Positions 1 through 11,100 of a stretch of 64,000 nucleotides of DNA are shown piece after piece. Under the pieces are notes generated by a model. The model was given only the letters and a program-made list of their open reading frames with translations. It was not told the DNA's origin and did not search any database. The DNA is from Litsea cubeba. Taxonomy: Eukaryota; Streptophyta; Magnoliopsida; Laurales; Lauraceae. The stretch covers positions 61,030,088 to 61,094,087 of the forward strand of contig CM022952.1 of the NCBI GenBank assembly GCA_012931725.1, given 5' to 3'. Every line of letters begins with the position of its first letter. Position 1 is the stretch's first letter. The position numbers were made by a program, and so were the translations under genes.

Positions 1-3000
1 GTTCAGGAGAGAAACCTGAGAGGGTGTCATCTCAGTGAAAGTCACGTGAGACGAGGTGGCTCCAGAAGATATTATTGCTAGGCGTCACCGGAGTGTAAGT
101 GCTCTCATCAGACGATGCTTCGGAAGAGCTATAATCCTGAATTATCACATTACAGGAAGTTGACGGGAGACGTTGCCTGATCGGAGTCAGACTCATCCTC
201 GGATGTGAGAGGATCGTCTATCCAGCAATTTTCTCCATTTTCAGGAGTTAAGGGAGGATGTACCTGGTGGTCTTCAGGGACTTCAGGCTCTGGATTGCGA
301 GGAGGCTCGCTGACGCGTTCTTGCTCTGTCTAGAGCGAGTCGCTGCAAGATCCTTGCATATTCTTCAAGATCAGGCATGGGAGCCGGATCTTCTTCTTCA
401 TCATCTCTTTGTGGCTCAACATTGTTGATTTCCACTGGAGTAGTAAGAGAGGTGCTGGGTCAGCAGCATTTTCTTGTAACAGCTCTGGTCTTCTTCATCA
501 TCAGACCAGGATCCTTGTGGCTGTAGGGGGTTAAAACCAGATTACTGGCATAAGATGAGACTCAGGAACCCATTCTTCATCGGAGAGATATTCTCATGTT
601 TCAAGGGACTCCTCCCACTCATCTGTGTAGTTGGATTCGAATCCATCATCGGTGTCGCTGGATTCGTATCCATCAATGGAGAATCCAACTACTGAATTGC
701 AAGAGTATGATGCCTCCTGCATGGCTTCTTTAAATTGAGGTGGCAATGAAATCACTGAGAGTGAATTTCCTTACCCCCTTTGAAGTCTCTGGAAGGGATG
801 TTTTGTTACCTCCAGTGAAGCGGTAGAGGAAGCCTCTGCCTTTTCTTTGACCTCTAGTTTTGGCTGGGTCTTCTCTTGCCATTTGAGCTTGAGGAGATGT
901 TTCCTAGCCTGCCTTCGCTGTTGAGCTGTAGGCTTTGTTTTCACGACCTCCCAATTTCATCTTCCAGGAGATCGGGATTTACCCATATCGGTTGTCCGTC
1001 TGGTGTCGGGTAAGGAACCAGTCCCTCGGACGCTTGGATTGAGTTATCACCTTGAAGGAAGTAGTGATCTTCTTCTTCGGTGATTTTGATGTTTGTCCAC
1101 ATGTCACCATATTGACGGAGGCAGACCCATAGTTTTGTCAAAGGTGATGACTCCGTTTTTTCCACATCTCATTTATTTTCTCTCTCACAACGAAGCATTA
1201 TTGAGAGGATGCGAGATCATCTGGTGGTATGGACAGTACCGAGGATCGTTGGTTTTGCCAACATCACCCGGTCTTTTTGGTTCAGGCAAGGTGAGCTTGC
1301 CGTTTGCCACAAGAGCCCTGAAGATTTCATCAACATCTTCATCAAACGGGTATTTCTTCTCTAATCGTTCTTTGAAGGCATCAGAGAGTTCAGGTTTCTT
1401 ACAACAGCTTTGTTTTCAGCTTTCTTTGGTGGCTGAGGAGCTGACTTGTTCTGCACGTTGAGGACCTCTTTCTTCTTTGGTTTTGAGGTCGTAATGGCGG
1501 TTGGCTCTTTTCTTGATGATTTCTGACTGTTGAGGTCTTTAATCACCGTTTCAGCTTCCATGGAAGCTTCTAGGAGTTCTCCCAGGTTTTTTGATTTATT
1601 GCCGATGATCATGGAGCGGATTCTGACTCTCATGTTGTTTCGGCAGATGTCGACTAGCGACGCTTGTGGCAATACATCAGAGCATTTGTATGCCATTGCT
1701 TTCCACTTGTGAATGAAGTCATATGTTGATTCATTCTCCCCCTGTTTTAGGCTGCACAGCTGAGCCATAGTAGCGGGGTGATCTTCACCTTTGAAGTGAG
1801 TCAGGAAGCGTGTCTCTAGCATGGCCCAGTTTTGGATTGAGTCCTCCGGCAGAGTGGAGTACCAATCGAAGGCCGTACCTTTTAGGGTACTTGCAAAGAG
1901 GCGGATCTTGAGTGCATCTTGATCCGCGATAGCTCCCGTCAGGATCTTGAAGTGGATGACGTGCTGTCTGGCTGATCCTTTCCACGTATATGTTTGGAGA
2001 GTAGGATGCTTGAATTTGGTGGGGAACGGGACCGAGTCCATCCATAAGGGATATGGTGGCTTGATCCATGCTCCTTGAGTATATCCTCTTCTTTTGCTTT
2101 GGCGAGGATACCGTCTACGTCCTTTTTGGTAAGGGCGCGTGACTCATTTTTCTTCTCTATTTACCTCGTCGTCTTGATGATTCGGAGGAGGTTCATTGTT
2201 CGCCTGATTTTGGAAGGCGAGGAGAAGGTTTTCCATCAGAGTTTCAATCCTCTGCTGGCCCTGTTCCAACTGCTGGATGCGGGTGGTCGCATCTTCTGGA
2301 GGTGGATTGCGGGCTGGTGGCTCAGAATTTGTAGCCAAGACATTCATCCTTCGTGATTCGAACGAAAGAAACTGTCCTGGTGACTGAGCTGGGGCTCATT
2401 CTTTTTGAAGAGGAGCTTGAGGAAGGATCACTCTGCTGTCCTTTGCTTGAAGGAGCAGGGGATTCTTCTGAATGTCTTCTTGTCCTTGAGACGCTGCGGG
2501 TCATCGGACGTCGGACATGGATTTTTGTTGCTGATTTTTTGCGCCTTCTAGTTTTTCCAACCATATGGACGGCAACAACTTGGTTGCGTCTTTCTTTTTC
2601 GACCCATTTAGGAGAGACTTGAAGTGTGGGAGGCTGGGTCCTTTGCTTCTCTAGTCTCTTTTGTCGGTATGACGCGCGGGCGGCGTATACGACGAGCAAT
2701 TTGAGCTTCGGTCAGCTCTGACTGGGCTTTGACGATGAAGGATGTGCTCCCTCGGGCGCAGCAGCCGAGCCTGTCTTCTTTGTAGCTGGGCAAGGACAGG
2801 ATGCGAACCCTGTCCTTCGCCTGTTGCAGCGAAGCTTTGAATTTTTGAAGTTCGGCCCCTGTAGAGATGAAGGGTCGAACTGCAGGTTTGTAGGGCCTTA
2901 GCAGGTGCTTGTGGAGGCCTTGTGATGCATGACTTGATTTTGGGCTTGTAGGAACAAGCCGGCTCATGCTGGGATGACTTGAAGTCGAGTCGGAGATGGG

Positions 3001-3459
3001 TCTCTCCTCTTTCATGTAGGCAAGAGGATAGAACTGGTTCTCCTTGAGTGGGGCCAGGAATGCTGGCTTAGTGGATGTCTGGGACCTTCTCTGTTTTGGT
3101 GAAGGTCTTGGGGACCAAGTCTTGGGGTAGACCTGGTTGTTTGCAGGTCGAGGCTTCGTGGGGCTGCCACGGGCTTCAGGCCTTCTGGTGCTCGCCTTTG
3201 GTGTCACGGTAGTGACACGTTGAGAGGTGAGTTTCTGCTTCTTGGAGGGAGCAGTTTGTTCCTCAGGAAGTGGGAATGGTCCCAGCGTCCCAAAGACGAT
3301 AGTCCGGGGAGTCAAGGTCGACCCGGAGTTCAGAGAGTTGCCGAGGGAGTTGACACTTCGGCAGCTGATAGGGCGTTTGTAGGTGCGCGTGGTTTGCTTC
3401 TGTTGAAGCATGAGTTGGTGCTTGTTTTCATCGAAAGTAATGGTTAGTGAAGCTGCCAT
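1..3459 (-). pseudogene. gag: Tat-type Ty3/gypsy gag region, element A (decayed, runs off window)
   Basis: This is the gag part of a minus-strand LTR retrotransposon. The start codon at 3459 opens MAASLTITFDENKHQ, a start shared with the other Tat copies here (42802, 21267, 55897). The first open block runs to about 2608 and is basic and Ser/Pro-rich. A second block (about 2041-1361) matches the retrotransposon gag (PF03732-type) pattern, with FASTLKGTAFDWYSTLPE, an LKQGENESTYDFIHKWK stretch and an ETVIKDL tail. It would form the capsid-like particle around the element RNA. No CCHC zinc knuckle was seen. Frame changes and stops separate the blocks, so no intact polyprotein can be made. Bases 1-940 match the 39540-40400 part of element C. 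Protease and polymerase would lie left of the window. Confidence 0.85.
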
Positions 3460-4435
3460 TGTTAGTTTTCGAAAATTTCTGAAACAAGACCACATCCATT
3501 AGTAATCACAAGAATATAATGATCATAAATGGGAAGTTCTATGGTTTCGTCTTTTCAAATTACTCGAGGTAGATGACCCAAGCAATATGAGGAAGGCAAA
3601 ATGCCATAGAAGGTACAATTGTTCTGATCGCAGGTATGGTAAGCCCGGAATGGGCATCCCAGTGACTGCTAGAAGCAATTGTGAACTTAAATTCGACTTA
3701 TCGAGAAGCAGAGCTTGCTCGAGGTAAGAAGAATATAAAGTTCGAGTTAGAGATGTGCCGGTCGCAATACAGTAGACCCTGAAAGGGCGTACTAGTACCG
3801 CTAGACACAAATGTTTTGAGACCGCATCCATGAGATGAGATTCTCTGTTTTGAAAGGTCAAGATTGGATTCATCAAAGAGAGCAGATGGTATTCCGATCT
3901 AAACACGGGCTCAGCGATTTCCGCGAGCGCCAGTGCTCAGAAAGAAATGAACCATAATTTCTCGGATCTGAATCTAAAGATGACGAGTTTTTTTTTTGAA
4001 AAGTCAATATCGGGTTCATCAAAGAGAGCAAAAGGCATTCCAATCTGAACACGGTCTCAGCGATTTCCGTGAGCGCCAGTGCTCAGAAAGGAGAAGACCA
4101 AGATTTCTCCAATCTAACCCAAAATGATGGAAGTTTTTTTTTTTTGAAGATTTTGAAGATTTTTTTTTTAAATCTTTTTTTTATTTTATTTTATTATTAT
4201 TTTTAAGATTTTGTTTTTGAAAAAATTTTTATTTTTTATTTTTTATTTTAAAATTTTTATATTTTTTTTAAAAAAAATTATTTTTTTTTAATTTATTTAA
4301 AAGACGAGAGAGTACACATAGGCCTCCTAACCCGGTCTTATGAAATCTTGAATCGAGAAAAGAAATATAAGCATAGAGCAAAATATATGATATGCAAATA
4401 TTTCATTTCTAGCATCGTGTTCTCAAATAAATGGG
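3460..4435 (-). other. Untranslated leader of element A
   Basis: This is the stretch between the primer-binding site and the gag start. It shares blocks with the leaders of the other Tat copies, such as the CAGTAGACCCTGAAAGGGCG-like stretch near 3770 and degenerate copies of the CAGAAATG-type leader repeat near 3900-4110. The long tandem array of elements B, C and D is reduced to about two diverged units here. A T/A-only tract fills 4132-4305. No coding capacity was recognised. Confidence 0.6.
4132..4305. repeat. T/A-rich low-complexity tract
   Basis: This is almost purely T and A (runs of T followed by TTTTA-like steps), inside the element A leader. Element B has the complementary A-rich tract at 20386-20585 in the same leader position. 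Confidence 0.8.
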
Positions 4436-4453
4436 TCCCACCGGGTGGAGCCA
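4436..4453 (-). promoter_or_regulatory. Primer-binding site of element A
   Basis: On the minus strand this reads TGGCTCCACCCGGTGGGA, starting 3 nt after the LTR end. The same site is TGGCACACCCGGTGGGAC in element D and nearly so in B and C, so A carries a few substitutions. TGG beside the LTR is the usual start of a tRNA-primed site. I could not match it to a particular plant tRNA from memory. Confidence 0.65.
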
Positions 4454-4707
4454 GCTTGATGGACCGCGCTCCAAATGCTCGGTTCCTACCGAGGTCGGCG
4501 GACGTGGGAGTCCGTTTGGTTCCGACCCTTTTGTAACCAGGGGGCAGGGGCGTGCATCAACATTTTTTTTCTGTGTGGGTGTGCCAGATTTTCTATTTTT
4601 ACTTGGAATTGCAAGTGGTGATCCGGAGATCAACCTTCGCAAGTAAAAAGGAAATCAACTTCTTTCAAGTTTTCCATTGCACATATATTTAAGAAAAGAG
4701 ACATTTT

Positions 4708-4812
4708 TCTTGGTTTGCCGTGAAAGGCGATTTTTTTGGCATTTATAGCCGATTTTGGCGTTTATAGCCGATTTTTGGCGTTTATAGCCGATTTTGGCGT
4801 TTATAGCCGATT
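4708..4812. repeat. Minisatellite in LTR U5 (about 20-bp units, 4-5 copies)
   Basis: The unit, read on the + strand, is close to TTTGGCGTTTATAGCCGATT. Four to five copies occur head to tail. The same block is present in the other Tat LTRs (27379-27487 and 59255-59342; shorter in 45300-45360). A related unit recurs after the antisense gene of element C (32850-33010). Confidence 0.8.
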
Positions 4813-5143
4813 TACAATCCTTATCCATAATGAAAGACAAGAGTTGTGATTTTTATCTCTTTTGAAAAAATACAAACTACAATGAAAAGCAAGAAAAGGA
4901 GGATCTAACTTCTCAGGAGATTGTGGGAGACCCGTTTAGATTGACGGTCGCAAGCCATATTTGGGCTTCGCCATCATCCATGCAGATGAGAACAGATGAT
5001 ATTATTGATTCGCTTGGCTTGGCTATAACCTCAGGTTTTTAGAGGACAAAGACCAAAAGAAGGTCCTATGTCCAATAAAAAGCCGAGTAGACGGGCTGAA
5101 AAGCCACATCTAAGCCATTGGAGGCAAGAGGAGAAGGCAAGGA

Positions 5144-5177
5144 CCTTGTGGGGGGGGGGGGGGGGTACCCCCCAAGG
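5144..5177 (-). other. G/C stem-loop in R/U5 of LTR A
   Basis: The + strand reads CCTTG, a run of Gs, TA, a run of Cs, then CAAGG, giving an inverted repeat with a G6-C6 stem. It lies about 150 bp downstream of the LTR TATA box in the transcript direction, so it should be near the 5' end of the element RNA. Equivalent stems are at 17528-17547, 27814-27842, 45690-45713, 53315-53337 and 63699-63727, with different loop bases. Confidence 0.6.
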
Positions 5178-5328
5178 GACTTTTGTCACCTTGTTGCGGT
5201 GGCCGGTGTAGAACTTCCGCAGAGTTTTCTCTCGTTTTCCTTTCTCTGAATTTCTGTGCTTCTGTCTGTGATTTTCGTTTTCTGTCTGTGTGTCTCTCTG
5301 TTTTTTTCTTTTCTTCTTGGAGAGCTCT

Positions 5329-5340
5329 CCTATTTATAGG
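5329..5340 (-). promoter_or_regulatory. TATA box of Tat LTR A
   Basis: The minus strand reads CCTATAAATAGG. The same motif, in the matching orientation, lies at the same place in all other Tat LTRs: 17374-17385 (+), 28023-28034 (-), 45848-45860 (-, altered to CTTATAAATAGAAG), 53170-53181 (+) and about 63868 (-). It should direct transcription of the element RNA, starting roughly 30 bp further on. Confidence 0.75.
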
Positions 5341-5995
5341 CTTTTTAGGTGGCCATTTAGGAGGGTTTATGAGCTTTGATTGTCATAAAGCTACATAAAG
5401 GGAGGAGTTACAGAATTGAATTCTTTATTTTGTAACTCCTTTTTCTTGGCTTCTGATTGGCCGGAGGAGATTGAGGGCATTTAATCGCCTTTAATCGCCA
5501 TGATGGGAGGAGTTTCATGGGTTAAATGCCATGAATCTCTTGACTTGTAACACCCGAATGCTTGCTTCTGATTGGGCCGTCCAAAGAAATGGATTAATGA
5601 CTGTAATAAAGCTAGTCAATTAATCGCATTAAGTGGTCGCCGAGCAGCTGAAGAGTCGCGGGCCGTGCCACGTCTTTTGGGATTTTTCTGTCGATGATCA
5701 TCGATGGATCTTCATGTAGATCGACATCAGATGACCATGTAATTTCAGGTGTTTGTTGCCAACAGCGGGTCGGTGCCATCTGTCCTGTCGATTTCTCGAT
5801 CGGTTGGGTAGAAAGCACACCTTTTTTTGGTTGACCGGGTGGCGATCAATATTGTTTTCGATACTCTTGATGATTGACCCGTGTTTTGGACGGATGTCAG
5901 AGGACTTGGGGTCTCAAAAGCATGAATTTTGGAAAGTACCAGAGGCTGGGCTCTTCGAATCGCGAAAAAAACGGCGAAAACCGGGGTTTCCGGGG

Positions 5996-6106
5996 CCTTC
6001 CCGGCGACCCCGGGTTCCAAGGTCGCCGGCGACCCTGGCCCAGGGTCGCAGGGGCCTGCGACCCTGGGCCAGGGTCGCAGGGGTCTGCGACCCTGGGGGG
6101 GTTTTC
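5996..6106. repeat. GC-rich inverted-repeat block in U3
   Basis: About 110 bp of GGTCGC/GCGACC units. It includes the near-perfect palindrome GCGACCCTGGCCCAGGGTCG and a GGTCGCAGG...CCTGCGACC pair. It stands out from the AT-richer LTR. Shorter versions are in the other LTRs (28710-28735, 46550-46575, 52480-52515). Confidence 0.75.
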
Positions 6107-7118
6107 CCCCTTTTGTGTCCCGTTTTGTGTCCGTTTTTGCTGTTTTTCGATTCTTTTTTCTCCTGTACTTTTTCTTGACATTTTGATCATCTATTGGCCT
6201 AATTTCTTTGTAGGAAACCTGATGAGAATCCTTGCATTTTATTTTGCAAAGTTTCCAATTTCCTGAGAAAGCCGAAGACTTTGTCGCGCAGAGCTGCCGA
6301 TTTTCCGTCAGAAGCTGAAACTGGGTCAAACGATGTCGGAATGACCTGAAATTTGGTGTGAAGCCTCCTGAGCAATAAATAAGACCAACCATAGGCTTTT
6401 GTTTGAGTTTTGAAGCCGTTTGGGGTCCTATCACCAGTAGACTTACTTTTTGTCGCGATTAAGATGTCGCGGTTTGATGTGCGGTCAACCGATGTCCGAT
6501 TGTCTTGAAATTTGACAGGGAACCTATTGGAGTCATTTTAAGATGATCCATAGGCTCTGTCTTGGAAACCATGGTCCCGGAGAGCTTTGCCGCCGAGAGG
6601 CCTGATTTGTCTTCCGAGCGTCAAACTATGGTCAAATGTTGTGGAAATGACCTGAAATTTGACGTGTGGCCCTTTATAAGCATTTTGAAGCCGTCCATGT
6701 GCTCTATCTGATGAGTAATGGCCTCGGTGGTTCTCGCCGCCGAGAGGCTTGATTTAGCTGTCCGAGGGTTGATGTAGGGTCAAACGTTGTCGGTTTGACT
6801 CGGAACTTGACGTGGAGCCTTTTGGATGTATTTTGAGACCATCCATCGGCTCTGATCGAAGATTTGGCGTCTCCGATGCTTTTGCCGCCGAGAGCTCCTT
6901 TTCGGCTGTCGGAGAAGCGAAGTTAGGCCAAATGATTTTGAAATGACCCGAAACTTCTTGTGCACTCCTCTTTTGGCTGTCTTGAAGGATCTTGCAGTTT
7001 TTGTTTGATTCTGACAAGATTTGATTTTTGGAAGCAGCATTGCCTATTTATGGCAGGTTACGACTTCATGTAGCTCTTTGGATCTTGAAGAGGCAAAGTG
7101 ACATTTTTGGTGTCAACA

Positions 7119-7494
7119 AGGCTAGATTTAGCTGTTCGAGGGTTGATGGAAAGTCAAATATTGTCGGTTTGACTCGAAACATGACGTGGAGCCTTTTGGA
7201 TGTATTTTGAGACTATCCATAGGCTCTGATAGAAGATTTGGTGTCTCCGATACTGTCGCCGCCGAAAGCTCTTGTTCAGCTATCGGAGAAGCGAAGTTAG
7301 GCCAAATGATTTTGAAATGGCCCAAAACTTTTTATGTACTCCTCTTTTGGCTGTCTTGAAGGATCTTGCAGTTTTTATTTGATTCTGATAAGATTTGATT
7401 TTTTGATAAGTAGCATCGCCCATTTGTTGTAGGCAGCGACTTAATGTAGCTTTCTTGATGTTGAAGAAGCAAAGTTACATTTTTGGTGTCAACA
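7119..7494 (-). repeat. Truncated older Tat LTR (U3 end fragment)
   Basis: This repeats the last ~370 bp of the LTR next to it (compare 6745-7118) and ends in the same GGTGTCAACA at 7494. The rest of the LTR is absent on this side because element A begins at 7118. The simplest reading is insertion of A into an LTR of its own family. The other part should lie beyond the left edge of the window. Confidence 0.8.
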
Positions 7495-7715
7495 GGGAGA
7501 AGGAGAAGGGGGAGAGATAGGGAGAAGGAGATGGAGAAGGAGAAGGAGGGGGAGAGGGACGGGCGCGTGCGGAGGTGGGGGCGAGTAGGGAGAGGGAGAG
7601 AGACAAGGAGAAGGAGAAGGAGAGGTAGAGAGGGAGAGGGCGCGAGCAAAGATGGGCGTCGGGCGAACGTGGCAGCAAGTAGAGAGAGGGAAGGCGAGGG
7701 AGAGGGTAGTTTGGA
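7495..7715. repeat. Purine-rich (GGAGAAGGAGA)n low-complexity tract
   Basis: About 200 bp almost free of pyrimidines on the + strand, made of GGAGAAGG and GAGAGGGA units. The long reading frames over it, giving Arg/Glu/Gly or Ser/Pro/Leu runs, are a result of composition. It ends about 0.3 kb upstream of the host gene promoter. Confidence 0.85.
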
Positions 7716-7996
7716 GATTTCTTAGATAGATGTCACGGTTAAAAGAAAAAAAAAGGATGTGGAATGAGTAAAAAAAAAGAAAAAAAGAACGTGGAATGAG
7801 TAAGTGGAGCTGTGGCAATAAAAGCTCCCTAATCAATATATGAGTTCATTTTTTTGATAATTGATTAAAACTTTAAGGATGCCATTGCAATTTTCTGTTT
7901 AGAGAAAAATGCATTTTTTAACCGCAGGTTTCGAAATCAGAAACGAGATTCGAAAACGATGCCTCCTCTTTCCTTCCTTTCTCGACTCCCTTTGTC

Positions 7997-8005
7997 TTTA
8001 AATAG
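7997..8005 (+). promoter_or_regulatory. Candidate TATA box of the host gene
   Basis: TTTAAATAG lies about 125 bp upstream of the first in-frame ATG (8128), within a pyrimidine-rich stretch (7960-8040) typical of plant core promoters and 5' UTRs. Transcription would start near 8030. The spacing is sensible but no other support is available. Confidence 0.4.
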
Positions 8006-8127
8006 CTTCATTTCCTCTTCGTTTCACTTCTTCCACAAACAACCAGTTGAAATCTCTTCAACTTTTCATTGATTCCAGTTCCATTCAGACATCCCAGAAC
8101 TGTTGTTTTCCCACTGCTTCTCTCTCA

Positions 8128-11100
8128 ATGGCAAAGATGCATCTCCGCGATCTCTTGAAAGAAGAGCAAGAGCCCTTCGTTCTCAAGAATTACATCAACG
8201 AAAAACGCTCTCATCTCAAACAATCTCCCCCCAAAACCCTCCACATCAAACGATCAAGACCCATCTCTCAAAACCCCTCGTTTCCCAAAAATCTCTGCAA
8301 AAGTCCTTGTTTTTTCTCTTCCAATGATGGCAAAAACACACCCCACTTCGATTTCACGACCCCTGCAAAAAGCCCATGTCGGAAACCAAACAATGCCGCT
8401 GCTCTTATCCTCGAAGCTGCTTTGCGGACTCCACACTCAGCATCGCCGTCTCCGAGGCAGAAATCCCCCCAAAACCTCAGTTTTGGGCTTCTTGCATCGA
8501 TTCTGAAGAGAATCTCGCTGAGGAAGAAGACCCAGAAGCGGAGAATATTTAGAGAAGGGGTTGATAGAGGGATTCGTGTTTCGGTGAAGGATGTTATGAG
8601 ATGGGATTCGTTTAATGGGAAAACTACCCCAACTTTCTGTTCTGTGCTGCAAAATGAGGAGATTTTGGAGATGGGTTCGTCGTTTTCTTGTGAGAGGAGT
8701 GACTGGTTCGAAGAATCCGAAGACAAATCGATGGATTTGGATTTGGATTTGGAGAGCTGTTGCAGTGGGTCGGAGGAGTATTTGCAACAGATAGAGTTTG
8801 GTGGAGAGAAGAAAGGGGATTACCGCTCATGCAATAGGGGGTGTTGCTCGAGCCCTCTCCGGTGCCGGGAGATGGATCTGTTTTCCGGTTTCCGTACGCC
8901 AGATTTCCCGTCGCCGCCGGCGTCGCCGCTTTTCATGGCGGAGGTACGGCTTCTGCATCTTCTTGGTCTCCCATTCTTTGAATAGTGAAGTAGGGCATAT
9001 TATATTTCTTGAATAAGACAAAACAGGTCTCTGTCCTGTTTTGTATGTTATTTAAGACAACTTAGTGCCTTGGATAATAGATTTAGAAGGGTTTTTGTCT
9101 TGGAGTTAGGACAGCAACTTCCCTCTGTCATCAGTCAAATAAGAAAACTTGTCTTTGTTGTTTAGTGGGACAAATGAAAGGGTTGTTTAGGAGTGATTAC
9201 AACAACTCGCTTCTGCTGTTAGTCACTAATGTAAAACTGAAATGACTTTGCTGCAAGTAGCTTGAAAGATGCGTCTACTATTCATCTTCCCACGGTGTTG
9301 CAATTTGGTAAAAAACTAAAAAGATGAACAACTTTAGGCATTGTTTTTTCATGGTACCCTAAGCTAATCCACAGTTCATCTATGCATTTGGTAGAACCGG
9401 TAGGCAACACCAAGATGTCACATGTCTCGATTTGCCTTTTGCCAATTTCATCTCTTTTGTATTTTTACCTGGTGATTAGATCTCTAGGGAAAAAAATGTG
9501 AAACTAATAATGAGTAACTATTGAACGAAGAAAGATTTTGTAGGAAATTTTTTTTTTAACGAAAAAAGTGACTATATTCAAAGGAAAGCTTATATATGAT
9601 ATATGAAGGAGCCTTTTCGTTAATTAATTGTTCCCTCCAAGGAAGGATTCATTTTTCCATAATCTTGTATAATAGAATAATAACTTCCAAATGCAACACA
9701 GAATGAAAAGGACAATATACAGGATGGGTAGAAGAAGTCGTGACGCTTGGCTTGATCAATGGTCCAAAACAACGGGACAGAAAAGGATTCACCAATCCTA
9801 AGGATCCATAGGATTAATTATGGCTCCAACAATAGAAGCATTGAGTTGTTTAGTCTTAGATCTTATCTTGTATATCTGGGTAAAGTATGCACATATCGAT
9901 CGATGCAAGATCTATATCTATCCATATACATAGGATCCTCGTTCTTTATTTTGGCTCAATCCTTTTAGTAAAAGATTAAGTACAGCTAAACTATTGCCAC
10001 ACATGAGGAGATCTGTACTCACAATGTAGATACTGTGATCTTTTTGATGAATTGTGGCCATATTCAACAATAGATTGATCTTTGTTACCCAGTTTTAGGC
10101 CCATCTCCTCATTTGATGGTGAATATCATTCTGAGCTGAGTGATGTTATTTATGTGGTTTCAAATGGGCGAAGTTGAGCTAGGCTGGCCAAGGTATAACT
10201 AATTCCGGCCTGTTTAGTCACCTGGGCTGAGAATTAGAAAAGGCTGGACTATCTAGTGGGGCCTTGTGGCAAGCATGGGTTCCGGCTCAACCTATTCAGT
10301 TATCCTGCTAAATATTTAGATATGGACCCAGCACAAGGCCCTCAATGCCAAGGGAAATGTTGGCTGCAATTGAACTGGGGTAGCCCACTTGAAACCTGTT
10401 TGGGCAACTCTAGCCCATAGTTGGCTCACACTGCACTATTTGTCACATAATAGCAACTTATGTTTTTAGTAGCAATCTAGTCTAATGAGAGACTGACTGA
10501 TTTTCTAGGTTATAAGTAGCCCGGTGTTCCTGCATACCGTTGAGGATGGAAGCATCAGTAATGTTGTTGAAAAAGAGGATGAAGATGAAAAAGACCAGTT
10601 CAGTCCTGTTTCAGTGTTGGATCCTCCATTTGAAGATGACGTGGACGATGATGTTCTTGATGAAAACACTGAAGTCTTTGCACAGTCCTTCAAGAATGTA
10701 CACAGTAAGTACTTCTAATTTAAATTTTAAAGCCCAGATGTTTACTTTCACAATGCAAAGTTGATAGGAATTACAGGCCACATATGGCCCATTCTTCAGT
10801 AATTCAGATCAATCGAAGGATTGTCCATTTGGGTGTCCATTGCAGTTTTTTCCCTTCCATATGCGAGACATTCGACTTTGGTGTTCCTGATCACCTCAGG
10901 GTAAACTCCACCTGCTTTGTGCTGTTTTCATGTTGGGAGGATCCCAAATTCTCCAAAATGCTGTCTCCCCCAAATGCCATTTCATGTCACTCATTGTCAT
11001 CAAAGCCTTATCCCAACTATGTTGGGGTCAGCTATATTTCTCAGGATTCATGTTAGGCTGTGAGAGAGAATGGAATGGCATTAGCTGCCAGCTTTAGTCG

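Larger units (their letters stand above)
4457..7118 (-). repeat. Complete 5' LTR of Tat element A (2,662 bp)
   Basis: On the minus strand the LTR opens TGTTGACACC (7118) and closes GGTCCATCA (4457), giving TG...CA ends. U3 lies at high coordinates and R/U5 at low coordinates. A TATA box at 5329-5340 divides it into about 1.8 kb of U3 and 0.85 kb of R plus U5. Internal landmarks are a GC-rich inverted-repeat block (5996-6106), a G/C stem-loop (5144-5177) and a short minisatellite (4708-4812). It is closest to the LTR at 27101-29749 and to the LTR starting at 58984. It sits inside an older LTR of the same family (7119-7494). Confidence 0.9.

Noticed and set aside
7483..7836. Open frames over the GA-rich tract on both strands
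   Set aside because: They give simple Arg/Glu/Gly or Ser/Pro/Leu runs that follow from base composition, with no start context or domain.
8047..8127. Upstream extension of the host gene frame
   Set aside because: The first codon of that extension is TTG. The first ATG in frame is 8128, which also matches the family-like start MAKMHL.
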